64,000 nt of DNA, from NCBI RefSeq assembly GCF_027158205.1, contig NZ_JAPVLU010000005.1:125251-189250 (forward strand), written 5' to 3'. A model generated the notes under the pieces. That model saw only the letters and a program-made list of their open reading frames with translations, searched no databases and was not told the DNA's origin. Both the position numbers and the translations under genes were made by a program. Each line of letters starts with the position of its first letter. Within the stretch, counting starts at the first letter, position 1. Below, piece by piece: positions 1 to 9,198 of the stretch. The DNA comes from Streptomyces sp. H39-S7. Lineage in GTDB: Bacteria > Actinomycetota > Actinomycetes > Streptomycetales > Streptomycetaceae.

Positions 1-625
1 GCAGCCGGTAGGCGTTGACCATCACGACCGGGTCGTTGTGCTTGACCGAGATCTTGATGTCCCGGAAGCCGTGCTCCTCGAACAGCGAGCACTCCCACAG
101 CGCGGACTCGACCAGCGCCTCGGGGGTGGCCCTGCCGTACTTCTCCATGAGCCGGCGGTCCAGCGAGCCCGCGTTGACGCCGATCCGGATCGGGGTGCCG
201 ACCGAGGCCGCCGCCTTCGCGATCTCCTTGACCTTGTCGTCGAACTGCCGGATGTTCCCCGGATTGACCCGCACCGCCGCACACCCCGCGTCGAGCGCCG
301 CGAAGACGTACTTCGGCTGGAAGTGGATGTCCGCGATCACCGGGATCTGGGACTGCCTCGCGATCGCCGGCAACGCGTCCGCGTCGTCCTGCGAGGGGCA
401 GGCCACCCGCACGATCTGGCAGCCGGCGGCCGTCAGCTCCGCGATCTGCTGGAGCGTCCCGTTGATGTCGGACGTCACCGTCGTCGTCATCGACTGGACG
501 GACACGGGCGCGTCACCGCCCACCGCGACCGACCCGACCTCGATGCGCCGCGAGTGGCGGCGCACCGAGAGCGGGCGGGGCGGCAGAGCGGGCACACCGA
601 GCGCTATCGGCTCGCTTCCCGACAT
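1..625 (-). CDS. ispG: 4-hydroxy-3-methylbut-2-enyl diphosphate synthase IspG (3' end outside window)
   Basis: Only the first 208 codons are visible; the gene runs off the window at position 1. IspG (GcpE) is the [4Fe-4S] enzyme that reduces methylerythritol cyclodiphosphate to HMBPP in the MEP pathway. The visible part is its TIM-barrel half, with the family blocks VQSMTTT near residue 40, ADIHF, RVNPGNI and [10 protein letters not shown]; the iron-sulfur cysteines would be in the missing part. The ATG at 625 lies 8 nt after the hpnH stop and has GGGAG before it, so it is the last visible gene of the hopanoid operon and supplies precursor to it. Many Streptomyces carry a second ispG elsewhere, so this may be a cluster-specific copy (inference). 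Confidence 0.93.
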   Translation of the reverse strand, partial: MSGSEPIALGVPALPPRPLSVRRHSRRIEVGSVAVGGDAPVSVQSMTTTVTSDINGTLQQIAELTAAGCQIVRVACPSQDDADALPAIARQSQIPVIADIHFQPKYVFAALDAGCAAVRVNPGNIRQFDDKVKEIAKAAASVGTPIRIGVNAGSLDRRLMEKYGRATPEALVESALWECSLFEEHGFRDIKISVKHNDPVVMVNAYRL

Positions 626-633
626 CGCTCCCG

Positions 634-1659
634 TCACTTCCCGCGGTTCCCGGCCACCGTCTCACGGGCGGCACGGAGCGATTCCTTGAGGGAGCCCATG
701 GTGGCGAGTACGGCGGTCGGCTCGTAGCCGCAGTGCGCCATGCAGTTGGCGCAGCGCGGGTCCTTGCCGCGGCCGTACTTCGCCCAGTCGGTCTCCTCGA
801 TCAGCTCGCGGTAGGTGGGCACGTACCCGTCGGCCATCAGGTAGCAGGGTCGCTGCCAGCCGAAGAGCGAGTAGTTGGGGATGCCCCAGGCGGTGCACTG
901 GAAGTCCGCCTTGCCCTCCAGGAAGTCCAGGAACAGCGGGCTGTGGTTGAGCCGCCACTTCCTGCGGTTGCCGCCCGCGAAGGACTTCTTGAACAGCTCC
1001 CGGGTCTGCTCGACGCCGAGGAAGTGCTCCTGGTCGGGCGCCTTCTCGTACGCGTAGGCGGGCGAGATCATCATCTCGTCGACCTGGAGGTCGTCATTGA
1101 GGTAGTCGAGGACCTCGATGATGCTCTGCGGGGTGTCGGTGTTGAAGAAGGTCGAGTTGGTGGTGACCCGGAAACCGCGTCTCTTGGCCTCCTTGATCGC
1201 CTCGACGGCCTCCTCGAAGACGCCCTCCTTGGCGACCGACTCGTCGTGCCGCTCCTTCAGCCCGTCGATGTGCACGGTGAAGGCGAAGTACGGGGACGGC
1301 GTGAACTTGTCCATCTTCTTGCGCATCAGCAGCGCGTTGGTGCAGAGGAAGACGTACTTCCGCTTGGCCACCAACTGGCGGACGATCTCGTCGATGTGGG
1401 GGTGCATCAAGGGCTCGCCACCGGCGATGGAGACCATCGGGGCGCCCGATTCGAGCACCGCGCCGACCGCCTGCGCGACCGGCATGCGCTGCTTGAGGAC
1501 ACCCGCCGGGTGCTGGATCTTTCCACAGCCCTCGCAGGCCAGGTTGCAGGCGAACAGCGGCTCCAGTTCCACGATCAGCGGGAACTTCTCACGGCGTCGG
1601 AGCTTCTGTTCGATGAGGTACGTTCCGACCCGGATGGACTGGCGGAGCGGCATAGCCAT
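634..1659 (-). CDS. hpnH: adenosyl-hopene transferase HpnH, radical SAM
   Basis: Radical SAM enzyme of 341 aa that adds the 5'-deoxyadenosyl group of SAM to diploptene, giving adenosylhopane, the first step of extended (C35) hopanoid synthesis. The cluster-binding CX3CX2C motif is at residues 38, 42 and 45, followed by the AGGEPL segment of radical SAM barrels. A second cysteine group, RCANCMAHC, near the C-terminus resembles that of relatives with a SPASM-like tail. The ATG at 1659 follows GGAGGTGAGC, which sits in the last codons of hpnG; a second ATG two codons on (1653) is possible. It lies between hpnG (5 nt upstream) and ispG (8 nt downstream), as in other hopanoid clusters. Confidence 0.93.
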   Translation of the reverse strand: MAMPLRQSIRVGTYLIEQKLRRREKFPLIVELEPLFACNLACEGCGKIQHPAGVLKQRMPVAQAVGAVLESGAPMVSIAGGEPLMHPHIDEIVRQLVAKRKYVFLCTNALLMRKKMDKFTPSPYFAFTVHIDGLKERHDESVAKEGVFEEAVEAIKEAKRRGFRVTTNSTFFNTDTPQSIIEVLDYLNDDLQVDEMMISPAYAYEKAPDQEHFLGVEQTRELFKKSFAGGNRRKWRLNHSPLFLDFLEGKADFQCTAWGIPNYSLFGWQRPCYLMADGYVPTYRELIEETDWAKYGRGKDPRCANCMAHCGYEPTAVLATMGSLKESLRAARETVAGNRGK

Positions 1660-1664
1660 CTAGC

Positions 1665-2258
1665 TCACCTCCAGGAGAGCACAGCGGTAGTACGGTGCCA
1701 TTCGAAAAAGGCAGGAAGAATAGCCCTTAGCACGCGAAATGCGGTAATTCCGGTGCGCAGCGTGCCGACACGGACCAATTCATACTCGGGAGTGTCGACA
1801 ACAACGCGGACGGCGGCGACCGGCCGCGGTCCGCGTGCCAGGGCGGCGCGCAGTATTGCGGTGGATTCCATATCGACCGCGATCGCTCCTGTCGACCGCA
1901 GAACGGAGCGTTCCGCGCCCCGTACGACATGGTCGGACCCGGCCAGGCGTCCGGTATGAACGGTGTGCCCCGCCGCTTCGAGCGCGGCGGCCAGTCGTCC
2001 CGCCCCGTGGGTCTCGTCCGAGACCACCAGGTCGCCGGGGCGCATGCCGGGGCTGAGTCCGGCACAGAATCCGGTGGCGAGAACCGCCGCGTCCCGCAGG
2101 TGCGGGGCGCGCAGCGCTTCGGTGACGGCCCGGCCGGCGGCCTGCGGTCCCATGCCGGTGCGCAGCAGGGCGACGGGCCCCGCGGCGCCGGTCCGGTCCC
2201 CGCCCCGCAGGGCGAACCGTTCGACGCCGAGGGCGCAGACCACGAGCAGAGCGGTCAT
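1665..2258 (-). CDS. hpnG: hopanoid-associated nucleosidase/phosphorylase HpnG
   Basis: A 197-aa member of the purine nucleoside phosphorylase/MTA-SAH nucleosidase superfamily. In hopanoid clusters HpnG removes adenine from adenosylhopane to give ribosylhopane (family knowledge). The family DMES motif is at about residue 128 (VDMESTA), and the Gly-rich ATGFCAGLSP segment around residue 61 fits the phosphate/ribose loop. The start overlaps the shc stop as ATGA (2255-2258), so the two are translationally coupled. The last 40 codons (1665-1790) are visibly poorer in GC (ATT, CTA, TTT codons) than the rest of the gene. The sequence ends in the ribosome site of hpnH. Confidence 0.85.
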   Translation of the reverse strand: MTALLVVCALGVERFALRGGDRTGAAGPVALLRTGMGPQAAGRAVTEALRAPHLRDAAVLATGFCAGLSPGMRPGDLVVSDETHGAGRLAAALEAAGHTVHTGRLAGSDHVVRGAERSVLRSTGAIAVDMESTAILRAALARGPRPVAAVRVVVDTPEYELVRVGTLRTGITAFRVLRAILPAFFEWHRTTAVLSWR

Positions 2259-4264
2259 CCGGCCGCCTTCCCCTTCGGCGCGTTGCCGATGACCCCCAGC
2301 GGTTCACCGCGCGCGTAGCGCCCGAGCGCGGTGAGCGGGAAGACCATCCGGTACAGGTGGTAGTTGATGGAGAAGTCCCGGGGGAACCCGGTCCCGGTGA
2401 AGTACGGCTCGTCCCAGGAGCCGTCGGGCTTCTGGGTGTCCACGAGCCAGCGCACCCCGCGCTCCACCGCGTCACCGTCGCGCTCGCCGGCCGACAGCAG
2501 GGCCAGCAGCGCCCAGGCGGTCTGCGAGGCGGTCGAGACGCCGCGGCCGATCCACTCCTGGTCGGAGTAGGAGCGCAGGTCCTCGCCCCAGCCGCCGTCC
2601 TGGTTCTGCACGCTCTCCAGCCAGCTGACGGCCCGTCGGACGGCCGGGTGGTCGACCGGGAGACCGGCGGCCACCAGGGCGGGCACCGCGGAGCCGGTGC
2701 CGTAGATGTAGTTGACGCCCCAGCGGCCGAACCAGGCGCCGCTGTCCTCCTGTTCGGCCAGCAGCCACTCGATGCCGCGCCGGGTGTGGGGGTCGCCCTC
2801 CAGCCCGATCGAGGCGAGCATCTCCAGCACGTGCGCGGTGACATCGGCGGAGGGCGGATCGATGACCTCGCCGAAGTCGCAGAACGGCAGCCGGTTGGGG
2901 AACGCGCTGGTGTTGTCGGCGTCGAAGGCCCCCCACGCGCCGTTCTTGGACTGCATGCCGATGTTCCAGCGCACGGCCCGCTCCACGGCGGCGTCGACCC
3001 GCCCCGGATCGGGGTGCTCGACGCGCAGCAGGGCCAGCACGACCTCGGCGGTGTCGTCGATGTCGGGGTAGTTGTCGTTGTGGAACTCGAACGCCCAGCC
3101 GCCCGGCTGCAGCCCCGGCCGCTGCACCGACCAGTCGCCCGGTTTGGTGATCTGCTCGTCGAGCATCCAGCCGGCCGCCTTGACCAGCGCCGGGTGGTCG
3201 GCCGGCACTCCGGCGTCGGCCAGGGCGATCGTGGCCAGACAGGTGTCCCAGACCGGGGACTGACACGCCTCGATCATGCGCGTGTCCTCGTCGGGCCACA
3301 CGGCGAAACGATCCAGCGAGTCGAGCCCGGCGCGCACGACCGGATGGTCGAGCTCGTAGCCGAGCAGATGCAGGGCAATCACCGAGTACACCGCGGGCGG
3401 CTGGATCCCGCCCCAGCAGCCGTCGTCCTCCTGGCGCTCGATGATCCAGCGCGCGCAGGCCTTGAGCGCGGTACGGCGCAACGGTCGGACGCCGACCTTG
3501 CGGTACAGGTGCAGGGCCCGGTCCAGCCGCTGGAAGAGGCCGTCCCAGCTGGCGATCGGGGCGTTGGGGCGCGGCGGGTTGGGCTGTGCGGGATCGCTGT
3601 GCAGTTCGCCGATCCCGAAGTGCGCCGGCCGGACCGGCCGGTGGGCGGCGACGACGGTGAGCGGGACGATGGTCTGCCGGGCCCAGCAGCCGAAGGCGTA
3701 GATGTTGAGCGGGAACCACTTGGGGAGGTAGATGATCTCCGGCGGCAGCTCGGGAAGGTCCTCCCACCGCCACCAGCCGAACAGGGCCAGCCAGATCCTG
3801 GTGAAGACCCGGGCCCCCACGACCCCGCCGGCCTCGCGCACCCACGCCGACGCGTCCGCCATGTGCGGCGCCTCCGGCGCGTCGCCCGCCAACCGCAGCG
3901 CGACATACGCCTCGATCGTCGCGGACAGGTCCCCCGGCCCGCTGTGGAAGGTGGGCCACGACCCGTCATCGCGCTGCAGCGAGCGGATCCAGCGGGCGGC
4001 GGCCTGCGTGGTCCGCTCGTCCTGGATGCCGAGGAACTGACGGAGCAGCAGATCCTCGGCGTCCATCGTCACGTTGGTCTCGAGGTCGCCCTTCCACCAC
4101 CCGTCGGGGTGCTGGGCCGCCAGGAGATGGGCGGCGGCGCGCTGCGCGGCGCGCTCCGCCGCCTCGGCACCACCGACGTGTACGGGATGCGGTGCCGAGG
4201 TCGTGCTGGCCGAAGGTGCCTGGGGGGCTGGGGCCCCCGGACTGCCGTCGGTCGTCGCTGTCAT
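2255..4264 (-). CDS. shc: squalene-hopene cyclase
   Basis: Class II triterpene cyclase of 669 aa, normal length, which protonates squalene and cyclises it to hopene/hopanol on the membrane surface. The catalytic DXDD motif is DIDD at about residues 401-404. Several QW repeats are visible (for example QPGGWAF, QDGGWGED and QKPDGSWDE towards the C-terminus, and QHPDGWW near residue 50). The frame is open upstream to 4384, but the ATG at 4264 has AAGGGGA at the right distance and matches the normal start of relatives. A 97-nt gap separates it from the polyprenyl synthase upstream; hpnG follows with an ATGA overlap. Confidence 0.96.
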   Translation of the reverse strand: MTATTDGSPGAPAPQAPSASTTSAPHPVHVGGAEAAERAAQRAAAHLLAAQHPDGWWKGDLETNVTMDAEDLLLRQFLGIQDERTTQAAARWIRSLQRDDGSWPTFHSGPGDLSATIEAYVALRLAGDAPEAPHMADASAWVREAGGVVGARVFTRIWLALFGWWRWEDLPELPPEIIYLPKWFPLNIYAFGCWARQTIVPLTVVAAHRPVRPAHFGIGELHSDPAQPNPPRPNAPIASWDGLFQRLDRALHLYRKVGVRPLRRTALKACARWIIERQEDDGCWGGIQPPAVYSVIALHLLGYELDHPVVRAGLDSLDRFAVWPDEDTRMIEACQSPVWDTCLATIALADAGVPADHPALVKAAGWMLDEQITKPGDWSVQRPGLQPGGWAFEFHNDNYPDIDDTAEVVLALLRVEHPDPGRVDAAVERAVRWNIGMQSKNGAWGAFDADNTSAFPNRLPFCDFGEVIDPPSADVTAHVLEMLASIGLEGDPHTRRGIEWLLAEQEDSGAWFGRWGVNYIYGTGSAVPALVAAGLPVDHPAVRRAVSWLESVQNQDGGWGEDLRSYSDQEWIGRGVSTASQTAWALLALLSAGERDGDAVERGVRWLVDTQKPDGSWDEPYFTGTGFPRDFSINYHLYRMVFPLTALGRYARGEPLGVIGNAPKGKAAG

Positions 4265-4361
4265 GGCTTCCCCTTTGCAGTTGAGACTTCTGCGGTGTTG
4301 GGGCTGCCGTCGACCGTTACACGTGCTTGGTCGGCGACGTGCTGCGCTCCACGTTAGATCT

Positions 4362-5432
4362 TTATTTCTCGCGAACCACCACAAAATCCGCCAGGCCTAC
4401 GAGCTTACGTTGAATTTCGTCCGGCATGTCCATTTTATCCAGCGCGGCGATTGCGGTGGCGTATTGCCGACGGGCTTCCTGGGATGTCCACTCCCGGCCT
4501 CCCGCCTCTTCGATCAACGCAGCCCGCAGGGCGAACTCTTCCTCACTGAACGCACCTGTTTCGGGATTCTTGGCATCTGCCGCGAGCAGTTCCCCGAGTT
4601 GCTCGGAAGCGCTGCCGCCGGCCGCCAGCGCGGCGACCACGGGCAGTGACTTCTTGCGCTGCCGCAGATCGCTCCAGGTCTGCTTGCCGGTCGCGGCCGG
4701 ATCGCCCCAGATCCCGAGCAGGTCGTCGATCGCCTGGAAGGCCAGCCCCAGGTGGTAGCCGTACTCCTCCAGCGCGTCGGCGTCGGAGTCCGACGCGCCA
4801 CCGAGCACCGCACCGATGGAGGAGGCGCAGGCCAGCAGGGCGCCGGTCTTGTTGCCCTCCATCTCCAGGCACTCCTCGACGGTGACCCGCTCGCGGTGCT
4901 CGAAGGAGATGTCCTGCGCCTGACCGTCGATCAGCTTGCGGGTGGCGACGGTGAGCCGCCGGGTGGCCCGCCCCGCGTCCACGGTGCACTCCTCCAGCAG
5001 CACCTCGTTGGCGAGCGCGAACAGCGCGTCACCGACCAGGATCGCCTGGGCGGGACCGTGCACCTTCCACACCGTGTCGCGGTGCCGGCGCTGCTCGTCG
5101 CCGTCCATCAGGTCGTCGTGCAGCAGTGAGAAGTTGTGCACCAGCTCGACGGCGACCGCACCCGGGATGCCGACCTCGGGCGGCACCCCCGCCGCCTCGG
5201 CGGACAGCAGCGCCAGCGCGGGGCGCACGGCCTTGCCGCCGTCGCCGTCGGCCGGCCGGCCGGCCGCGTCGATCCACCCGAAGTGGTAGGCGGCGACGGT
5301 GTCCATCGGTGGCGCGAGCCGTTCCACGGCCGCGCGGAGCACCGGTGTGGACAGGGTGCGGCCGCGCTCCAGCAGCTCAAGGACGCCGGCAGCGGTCACG
5401 TTTACTCCTCTGGTTGCACTGGCTGTGCTCAT
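4362..5432 (-). CDS. polyprenyl diphosphate synthase of the hopanoid operon
   Basis: A 356-aa trans-isoprenyl diphosphate synthase (all-alpha class I fold). The first Asp-rich motif is DDLMD at about residue 105 and the second is DDLLGIWGD at about 234. It should condense IPP with allylic diphosphates; the operon needs FPP for squalene. The residue five before the first motif is Phe, and the motif has no two-residue insertion, a pattern that in archaeal-type enzymes gives GGPP, so the product (FPP or GGPP) cannot be fixed from sequence. The frame stays open far upstream, but the ATG at 5432 overlaps the hpnE stop as ATGA and fits family length. The last 30 codons are AT-richer than the body. 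Confidence 0.9.
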   Translation of the reverse strand: MSTASATRGVNVTAAGVLELLERGRTLSTPVLRAAVERLAPPMDTVAAYHFGWIDAAGRPADGDGGKAVRPALALLSAEAAGVPPEVGIPGAVAVELVHNFSLLHDDLMDGDEQRRHRDTVWKVHGPAQAILVGDALFALANEVLLEECTVDAGRATRRLTVATRKLIDGQAQDISFEHRERVTVEECLEMEGNKTGALLACASSIGAVLGGASDSDADALEEYGYHLGLAFQAIDDLLGIWGDPAATGKQTWSDLRQRKKSLPVVAALAAGGSASEQLGELLAADAKNPETGAFSEEEFALRAALIEEAGGREWTSQEARRQYATAIAALDKMDMPDEIQRKLVGLADFVVVREK

Positions 5433-6829
5433 ACGGCCCTCACAACATCGTTCTCGAACGGAAGGCCTAGTGCGGTCAAAGCTTCTCGGGAGGCGTGCAG
5501 TCCGCTGCGCACGGCGCTCTCCATGGTCGCGGGCCAACCGGTGGCGGTCCACGCGCCGGCCAGGTACAGACCGGGCGCGCGGGTGGCCGCGCCCGGCCGC
5601 AGCCGGCCGACGCCGGGGGTCGGGGCGAAGGTCGCCGTGCGCTCCCGGGTGACGAAGAAGTCCGTCACCTCGGCCCCCCTGGCGGCGGGCAGCAGGCGCT
5701 CCAGCTCCGGGAGGTACCGCTCGCGCAGTTCCGCGACCGGCAGATCGATCTCGTCCTCGACGGCGGACTGCGAGACGGCCAGGTACTGGCCGGGCCCGGT
5801 CATCCCCGAGCTCTCGGTCCGGTCGAAGACCCACTGGACGGGGCTGCCGAGCGCGGCGAAGAACGGCTGCCGCAGCACCCGTCGGTCGTAGACGACGTGC
5901 ACGTTCAGGATCGGCGCGGTGCCGATCCCCAGCAGCGCGTCGGGGTCCTCCAGCGCGCCCTGCGGCAGCAGCCCGTGCGTCTCGCGCTGCGGCAGCGCCA
6001 TGACGACGGTGCCGGCGTCGATCTGCTCGCCGCGCCCCGGGCCGGTCTCGGCGTCGACCAGCCAGCCGCCCTCGGCGGACTGCTTGATGCCGGTCACCCG
6101 GGACCGCAGCATGGTCCGCACGCCCGCCGCGTCCAGCGCCTTGCGGGCCCGGTCGTCGTGCAACTCGCCGAGCGGCGCGGCCGCCCAGCCGATGTCGGCG
6201 GCGCCGGCCTCGGACAGCAGCCCGGTCTTGAAGACCATGGCGGCCAGCCCCAGCGAGGCGTGGGCCGCGGTGGCGTTGAGCGTCGCGACGCCCACCAGGT
6301 CCCACAGCGCCTCGATGGTGCGCGGGGACTGGCCCCGGTCCCGCAGCCAGCTGGCGAAGTCGGTGTCGTCCAGCGCCGGGTCGTCCAGGTCCAGAGCGCG
6401 CAGCGCCAGGGCGGCGCGCCCGACCGTGGCCCGTTCCCGCAACGACAGGTGCGGGTACGTCGCGAGGCTCGCCGCCAGGTGCAGCGGCACGGGCAGCGCC
6501 GCACGGCGCAGCCGGCCCAGCCGCATGGTCGACGCGTCCAGGACCGGCACGTCGAGCCGGTCCTGCAGGGTGACCAGGTCGCGCGCCGCGATCCGGTCGA
6601 CGAACCACTGGTAGGCGGTGCAGCAGCGCAGGAAGACGTGCTGCCCGTTGTCGACGGTCAGCTCGCCGCGCCGGAAGGAGAACGCCAGTCCGCCCAGTCG
6701 GGGGCGCGTCTCGATCAGCGTCACCCGGAGCCCGGCGTCGGCCAGCGCCAGGGCCGCCGTGGTGCCGGCCAGCCCCCCGCCCACGACCACGGCGGCCCGA
6801 GGGCGTTCGGAAAGCTCGGAACCGGTCAT
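5429..6829 (-). CDS. hpnE: hydroxysqualene dehydroxylase HpnE
   Basis: FAD-dependent oxidoreductase of 466 aa in the phytoene-desaturase-like amine oxidase superfamily. HpnE reduces hydroxysqualene to squalene, completing the HpnCDE route from FPP. A Rossmann dinucleotide motif, VVVGGGLAG, is near residue 15, followed by the E of the ribose site (LIETRPRLGG). The C-terminal FAD motif is LYLAGAWTATGWPATMESAV. The ATG at 6829 is preceded by a GGGGGGAGG ribosome site; the frame is open further upstream, but that sequence is not protein-like. It is separated by 91 nt from hpnD and is coupled by ATGA to the prenyl synthase. Confidence 0.92.
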   Translation of the reverse strand: MTGSELSERPRAAVVVGGGLAGTTAALALADAGLRVTLIETRPRLGGLAFSFRRGELTVDNGQHVFLRCCTAYQWFVDRIAARDLVTLQDRLDVPVLDASTMRLGRLRRAALPVPLHLAASLATYPHLSLRERATVGRAALALRALDLDDPALDDTDFASWLRDRGQSPRTIEALWDLVGVATLNATAAHASLGLAAMVFKTGLLSEAGAADIGWAAAPLGELHDDRARKALDAAGVRTMLRSRVTGIKQSAEGGWLVDAETGPGRGEQIDAGTVVMALPQRETHGLLPQGALEDPDALLGIGTAPILNVHVVYDRRVLRQPFFAALGSPVQWVFDRTESSGMTGPGQYLAVSQSAVEDEIDLPVAELRERYLPELERLLPAARGAEVTDFFVTRERTATFAPTPGVGRLRPGAATRAPGLYLAGAWTATGWPATMESAVRSGLHASREALTALGLPFENDVVRAV

Positions 6830-6920
6830 GCGCCCTCCCCCCTTTCGACGCCGCCCGACGCGGCGCGACGCTCCGTCACCGGCACTGACGCACTGGGGAC
6901 GCGACTGGTTGCCAGAAAGG

Positions 6921-7871
6921 TCACCCCCGCCCCCGCGCGGAGCGGCGGGCGTCGAGTCCGGCCAGGCCACGGACGGCGACGTACGCCTTCTCGTGACCCG
7001 GAAGCGAGACCCGGCCGCGCAGCACCGCCTCGGGATCCGCGGCGATCCGGTCCAGCAGTCTGCGGTAGATACCCGCCATCGCGGCCACACAGGCGCCGCT
7101 GCGGCGATCGAGCATAGGTAGCAATTGGTAGCCCGTCGCGAACAGGGCGCGGGCGCGGCGCACTTCGTACTCGATCAGGCCGGCGAAGTCCGAGCCGGGC
7201 GGCGGGGTGTCGGTGCGGAACCCCTCCGAGCAGCCGAACTTGGCCAGGTCCTGGGCGGGCAGATAGGTACGGCCGTTGCCGGCGTCCTCCCGGACGTCGC
7301 GCAGGATGTTGGTGAGTTGCAGGGCCAGGCCGAGGGTGTCGGCGTACCCGGCGGCGCGCTCCATGTCGCCGGGGCCCCGCCCGCCCGGGCCGACGGCGCC
7401 GAAGACGCCCAGCGAGAGCCGGCCGATGGCGCCCGCGACGCAGCGGCAGTACGCCGCGAGGTCGTCCCAGGTCTCGTACGTCCGGCCGTGCACGTCCATC
7501 AGGACGCCGTCGATCAGTTCGTCGAGTCCGCCGAGCGGCAGCGGAAACCGGCGTGCCGCGTCCGTGAGCGCCACCGCGACCGGATCGGTGTCGTCCTCGC
7601 GGATCTCACCCGCGCGGATCCGGGCCAGCAGCGCCCGGGTCTCGTCGAGCCGGATCTGCTTGACCTCGGGGTCGAGGTCGCCGTCGCCGATGTCGTCGAC
7701 GCGGCGGGAGAAGGCGTAGAGGGCCGACATGGCCTGCCGCTTGGGGAGGGGCAGCAGGCGGATGCCGTAGGCGAAGTTGCGGGCCTCATGCCCGGTGACG
7801 CTCTCGCAGTATCGGTAGGCGGCGAGAACCGGCCCGGACGTGTGGGCAGAACCGTTCACGGTCCGCCTCAC
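6921..7871 (-). CDS. hpnD: presqualene diphosphate synthase HpnD
   Basis: Squalene/phytoene synthase family protein of 316 aa that joins two FPP to presqualene diphosphate. The two Mg-binding aspartate motifs are present: DDIGD at residues 59-63 and DVRED near residue 180, plus the RLL and YCRCVAGAIGRLS segments of the family. Two starts are possible: GTG at 7871, which forms a GTGA overlap with the hpnC stop, or GTG at 7859, which has GGTGAGG six bases before it. I list the longer form. Together with hpnC and hpnE it replaces the single squalene synthase of eukaryotes. Confidence 0.92.
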   Translation of the reverse strand: MRRTVNGSAHTSGPVLAAYRYCESVTGHEARNFAYGIRLLPLPKRQAMSALYAFSRRVDDIGDGDLDPEVKQIRLDETRALLARIRAGEIREDDTDPVAVALTDAARRFPLPLGGLDELIDGVLMDVHGRTYETWDDLAAYCRCVAGAIGRLSLGVFGAVGPGGRGPGDMERAAGYADTLGLALQLTNILRDVREDAGNGRTYLPAQDLAKFGCSEGFRTDTPPPGSDFAGLIEYEVRRARALFATGYQLLPMLDRRSGACVAAMAGIYRRLLDRIAADPEAVLRGRVSLPGHEKAYVAVRGLAGLDARRSARGRG

Positions 7872-8755
7872 CCCTTTCTTCGCAATGTCGACCCCACTTC
7901 GCGCAGCAGGCTTGGCTTGGTGGCCTTCGGCGGTCCCGGGAGCACGTCGTAACCCGCACCCTCGACCGCCTTCAGCGCGGCACGCCCGCCGCCGACGAAG
8001 CCGGCGAGCAGAAGCCTGAGCCTGCCACGGACGCTACCCACCAGGGGGGTGCCTTCATTCAAAAGGTCCCGGGCGCGTTCCGCTTCGAAGGCCACCAGTG
8101 CGCGCACCTGTGCGCCTGCGGTGGGGGCGGCGAGGTCCGCTTCGGTGACTCCGAAGCGTTTCATGTCCTGTGCCGGCAGGTAGATGCGGTCGCGGCCGAG
8201 GTCCTCGGCCACGTCCTGCAAGTGCTCGACGATCTGCAGCGCGGTACAGACGGCGTCGGAGAGCCGGTTCCGTTCGGGTGTCGAGGTGCCCGTGATCCCC
8301 AGAACGAGCCGGCCCACCGGGTTGGCGGACAGTTCGCAGTAGGCGAGCAGGTCCTCGTACGTGTCGTAGCGCCGGACTCGCTGGTCCTGGCGGTTCGCCT
8401 CGATCAGGCCCTCGAAGGGACCGGGGGTCAGGCCGTGGCGGCGGACGGTGGGCTGCAGTGCCAGGAGCAGCGGATGGCGCGGCATTCCGTCGAACACCTT
8501 CCGCAGATCGCCCTCGAACGCGTCGAGCATGGCGATCCGGTCTTCCGCGGCGTCCTGCGGAAGGCCGAGCCGGGCGGCGTCGTCGCGGCCGCCGTTGGCC
8601 AGATCGCCGTCGCCGATGTCGTCGACGAGCCGGGCGAAGCCGTAGATGGCCATCAGATCACCACGCCACGCCTTCGGCACGAAGAACGGGGCGACGGGGA
8701 AGTTCTCGCGGGCGGCCTTGTCGAGGACGGCGCGCGACTGCGCGTCGGCGGTCAC
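7868..8755 (-). CDS. hpnC: hydroxysqualene synthase HpnC
   Basis: Second squalene/phytoene synthase family member, 295 aa, which converts presqualene diphosphate to hydroxysqualene. Aspartate motifs are DDIGD at residues 45-49 and DVAED in the segment EHLQDVAED. It is the first long gene of the hopanoid operon. The GTG start at 8755 has GGAAAG upstream and also overlaps, as GTGA, the stop of a small 21-codon frame described separately. It ends with a GTGA overlap into hpnD. The neighbouring paralogue HpnD shares the fold; order C-D-E is the usual one. Confidence 0.92.
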   Translation of the reverse strand: MTADAQSRAVLDKAARENFPVAPFFVPKAWRGDLMAIYGFARLVDDIGDGDLANGGRDDAARLGLPQDAAEDRIAMLDAFEGDLRKVFDGMPRHPLLLALQPTVRRHGLTPGPFEGLIEANRQDQRVRRYDTYEDLLAYCELSANPVGRLVLGITGTSTPERNRLSDAVCTALQIVEHLQDVAEDLGRDRIYLPAQDMKRFGVTEADLAAPTAGAQVRALVAFEAERARDLLNEGTPLVGSVRGRLRLLLAGFVGGGRAALKAVEGAGYDVLPGPPKATKPSLLREVGSTLRRKG

Positions 8756-8817
8756 CGCGGGCTTTCCGTCCCACGCGCCACGGACGCGCTGTGGAGCTGG
8801 ATGGTCCCGATCTTCAT
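8752..8817 (-). CDS. possible 21-aa leader peptide upstream of hpnC
   Basis: A short frame begins at ATG 8817 with GGGGAG 11 nt upstream, encodes 21 residues beginning MKIGTIQLHSASVARG, and ends in TGA 8752-8754, which overlaps the hpnC GTG (GTGA). This is the same coupling seen between later genes of the operon, which makes a translated leader believable. I recognise no family. It could equally be chance in a leader region; conservation in other Streptomyces would decide. Confidence 0.35.
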   Translation of the reverse strand: MKIGTIQLHSASVARGTESPR

Positions 8818-9093
8818 GGCCGCCACACTCCCCGTTCTACACCGCTGAGAAGAAGCTTCCCATTTCGGACACGCCGCGCCCGCCCCGGAGCACCGTCACA
8901 GCTTACGTCGGGCAGGTCACCGGCGTACGCCGGGGGCGCGAGCGACAGGGGGGATTCCGTTCGGATTCCCCCCGTCCGCCGCCAATCGGGCTATCGGCAA
9001 CGCCGGTTGACGCCCACAGGAGGGGCGCGTGTGGCATATGAGGATCCCTGACAGCGGCAGTGCGGGGTCTCGGCGGAGGGAAGGACGAACGGA
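8818..9093 (-). other. hopanoid operon upstream region
   Basis: No gene is supported between the leader frame of hpnC and the terminator of the ABC exporter. The operon promoter should lie here on the minus strand. A TGTAGAAC segment about 15 nt upstream of the leader ATG is a weak -10 candidate, without a convincing -35. I saw no clear operator palindrome. Confidence 0.4.
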
Positions 9094-9126
9094 CGGACCC
9101 CGCCGGTTCCTGCCCGGCGGGGTCCG
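9094..9126 (-). terminator. terminator after the TagH-type ATPase gene
   Basis: A perfect 13-bp inverted repeat, CGGACCCCGCCGG and CCGGCGGGGTCCG, encloses a 7-nt loop, about 70 nt beyond the stop of the ABC ATPase gene on the minus strand. GC-rich stems without a long U tract are usual in Streptomyces. Confidence 0.75.
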
Positions 9127-9198
9127 ATCGTGCGTGCGACGGCGCGGACCGCTCTTCCGGTCCGCCCGTCGGCTGCCTGCTCCGGCTCCGTGTTGCCG

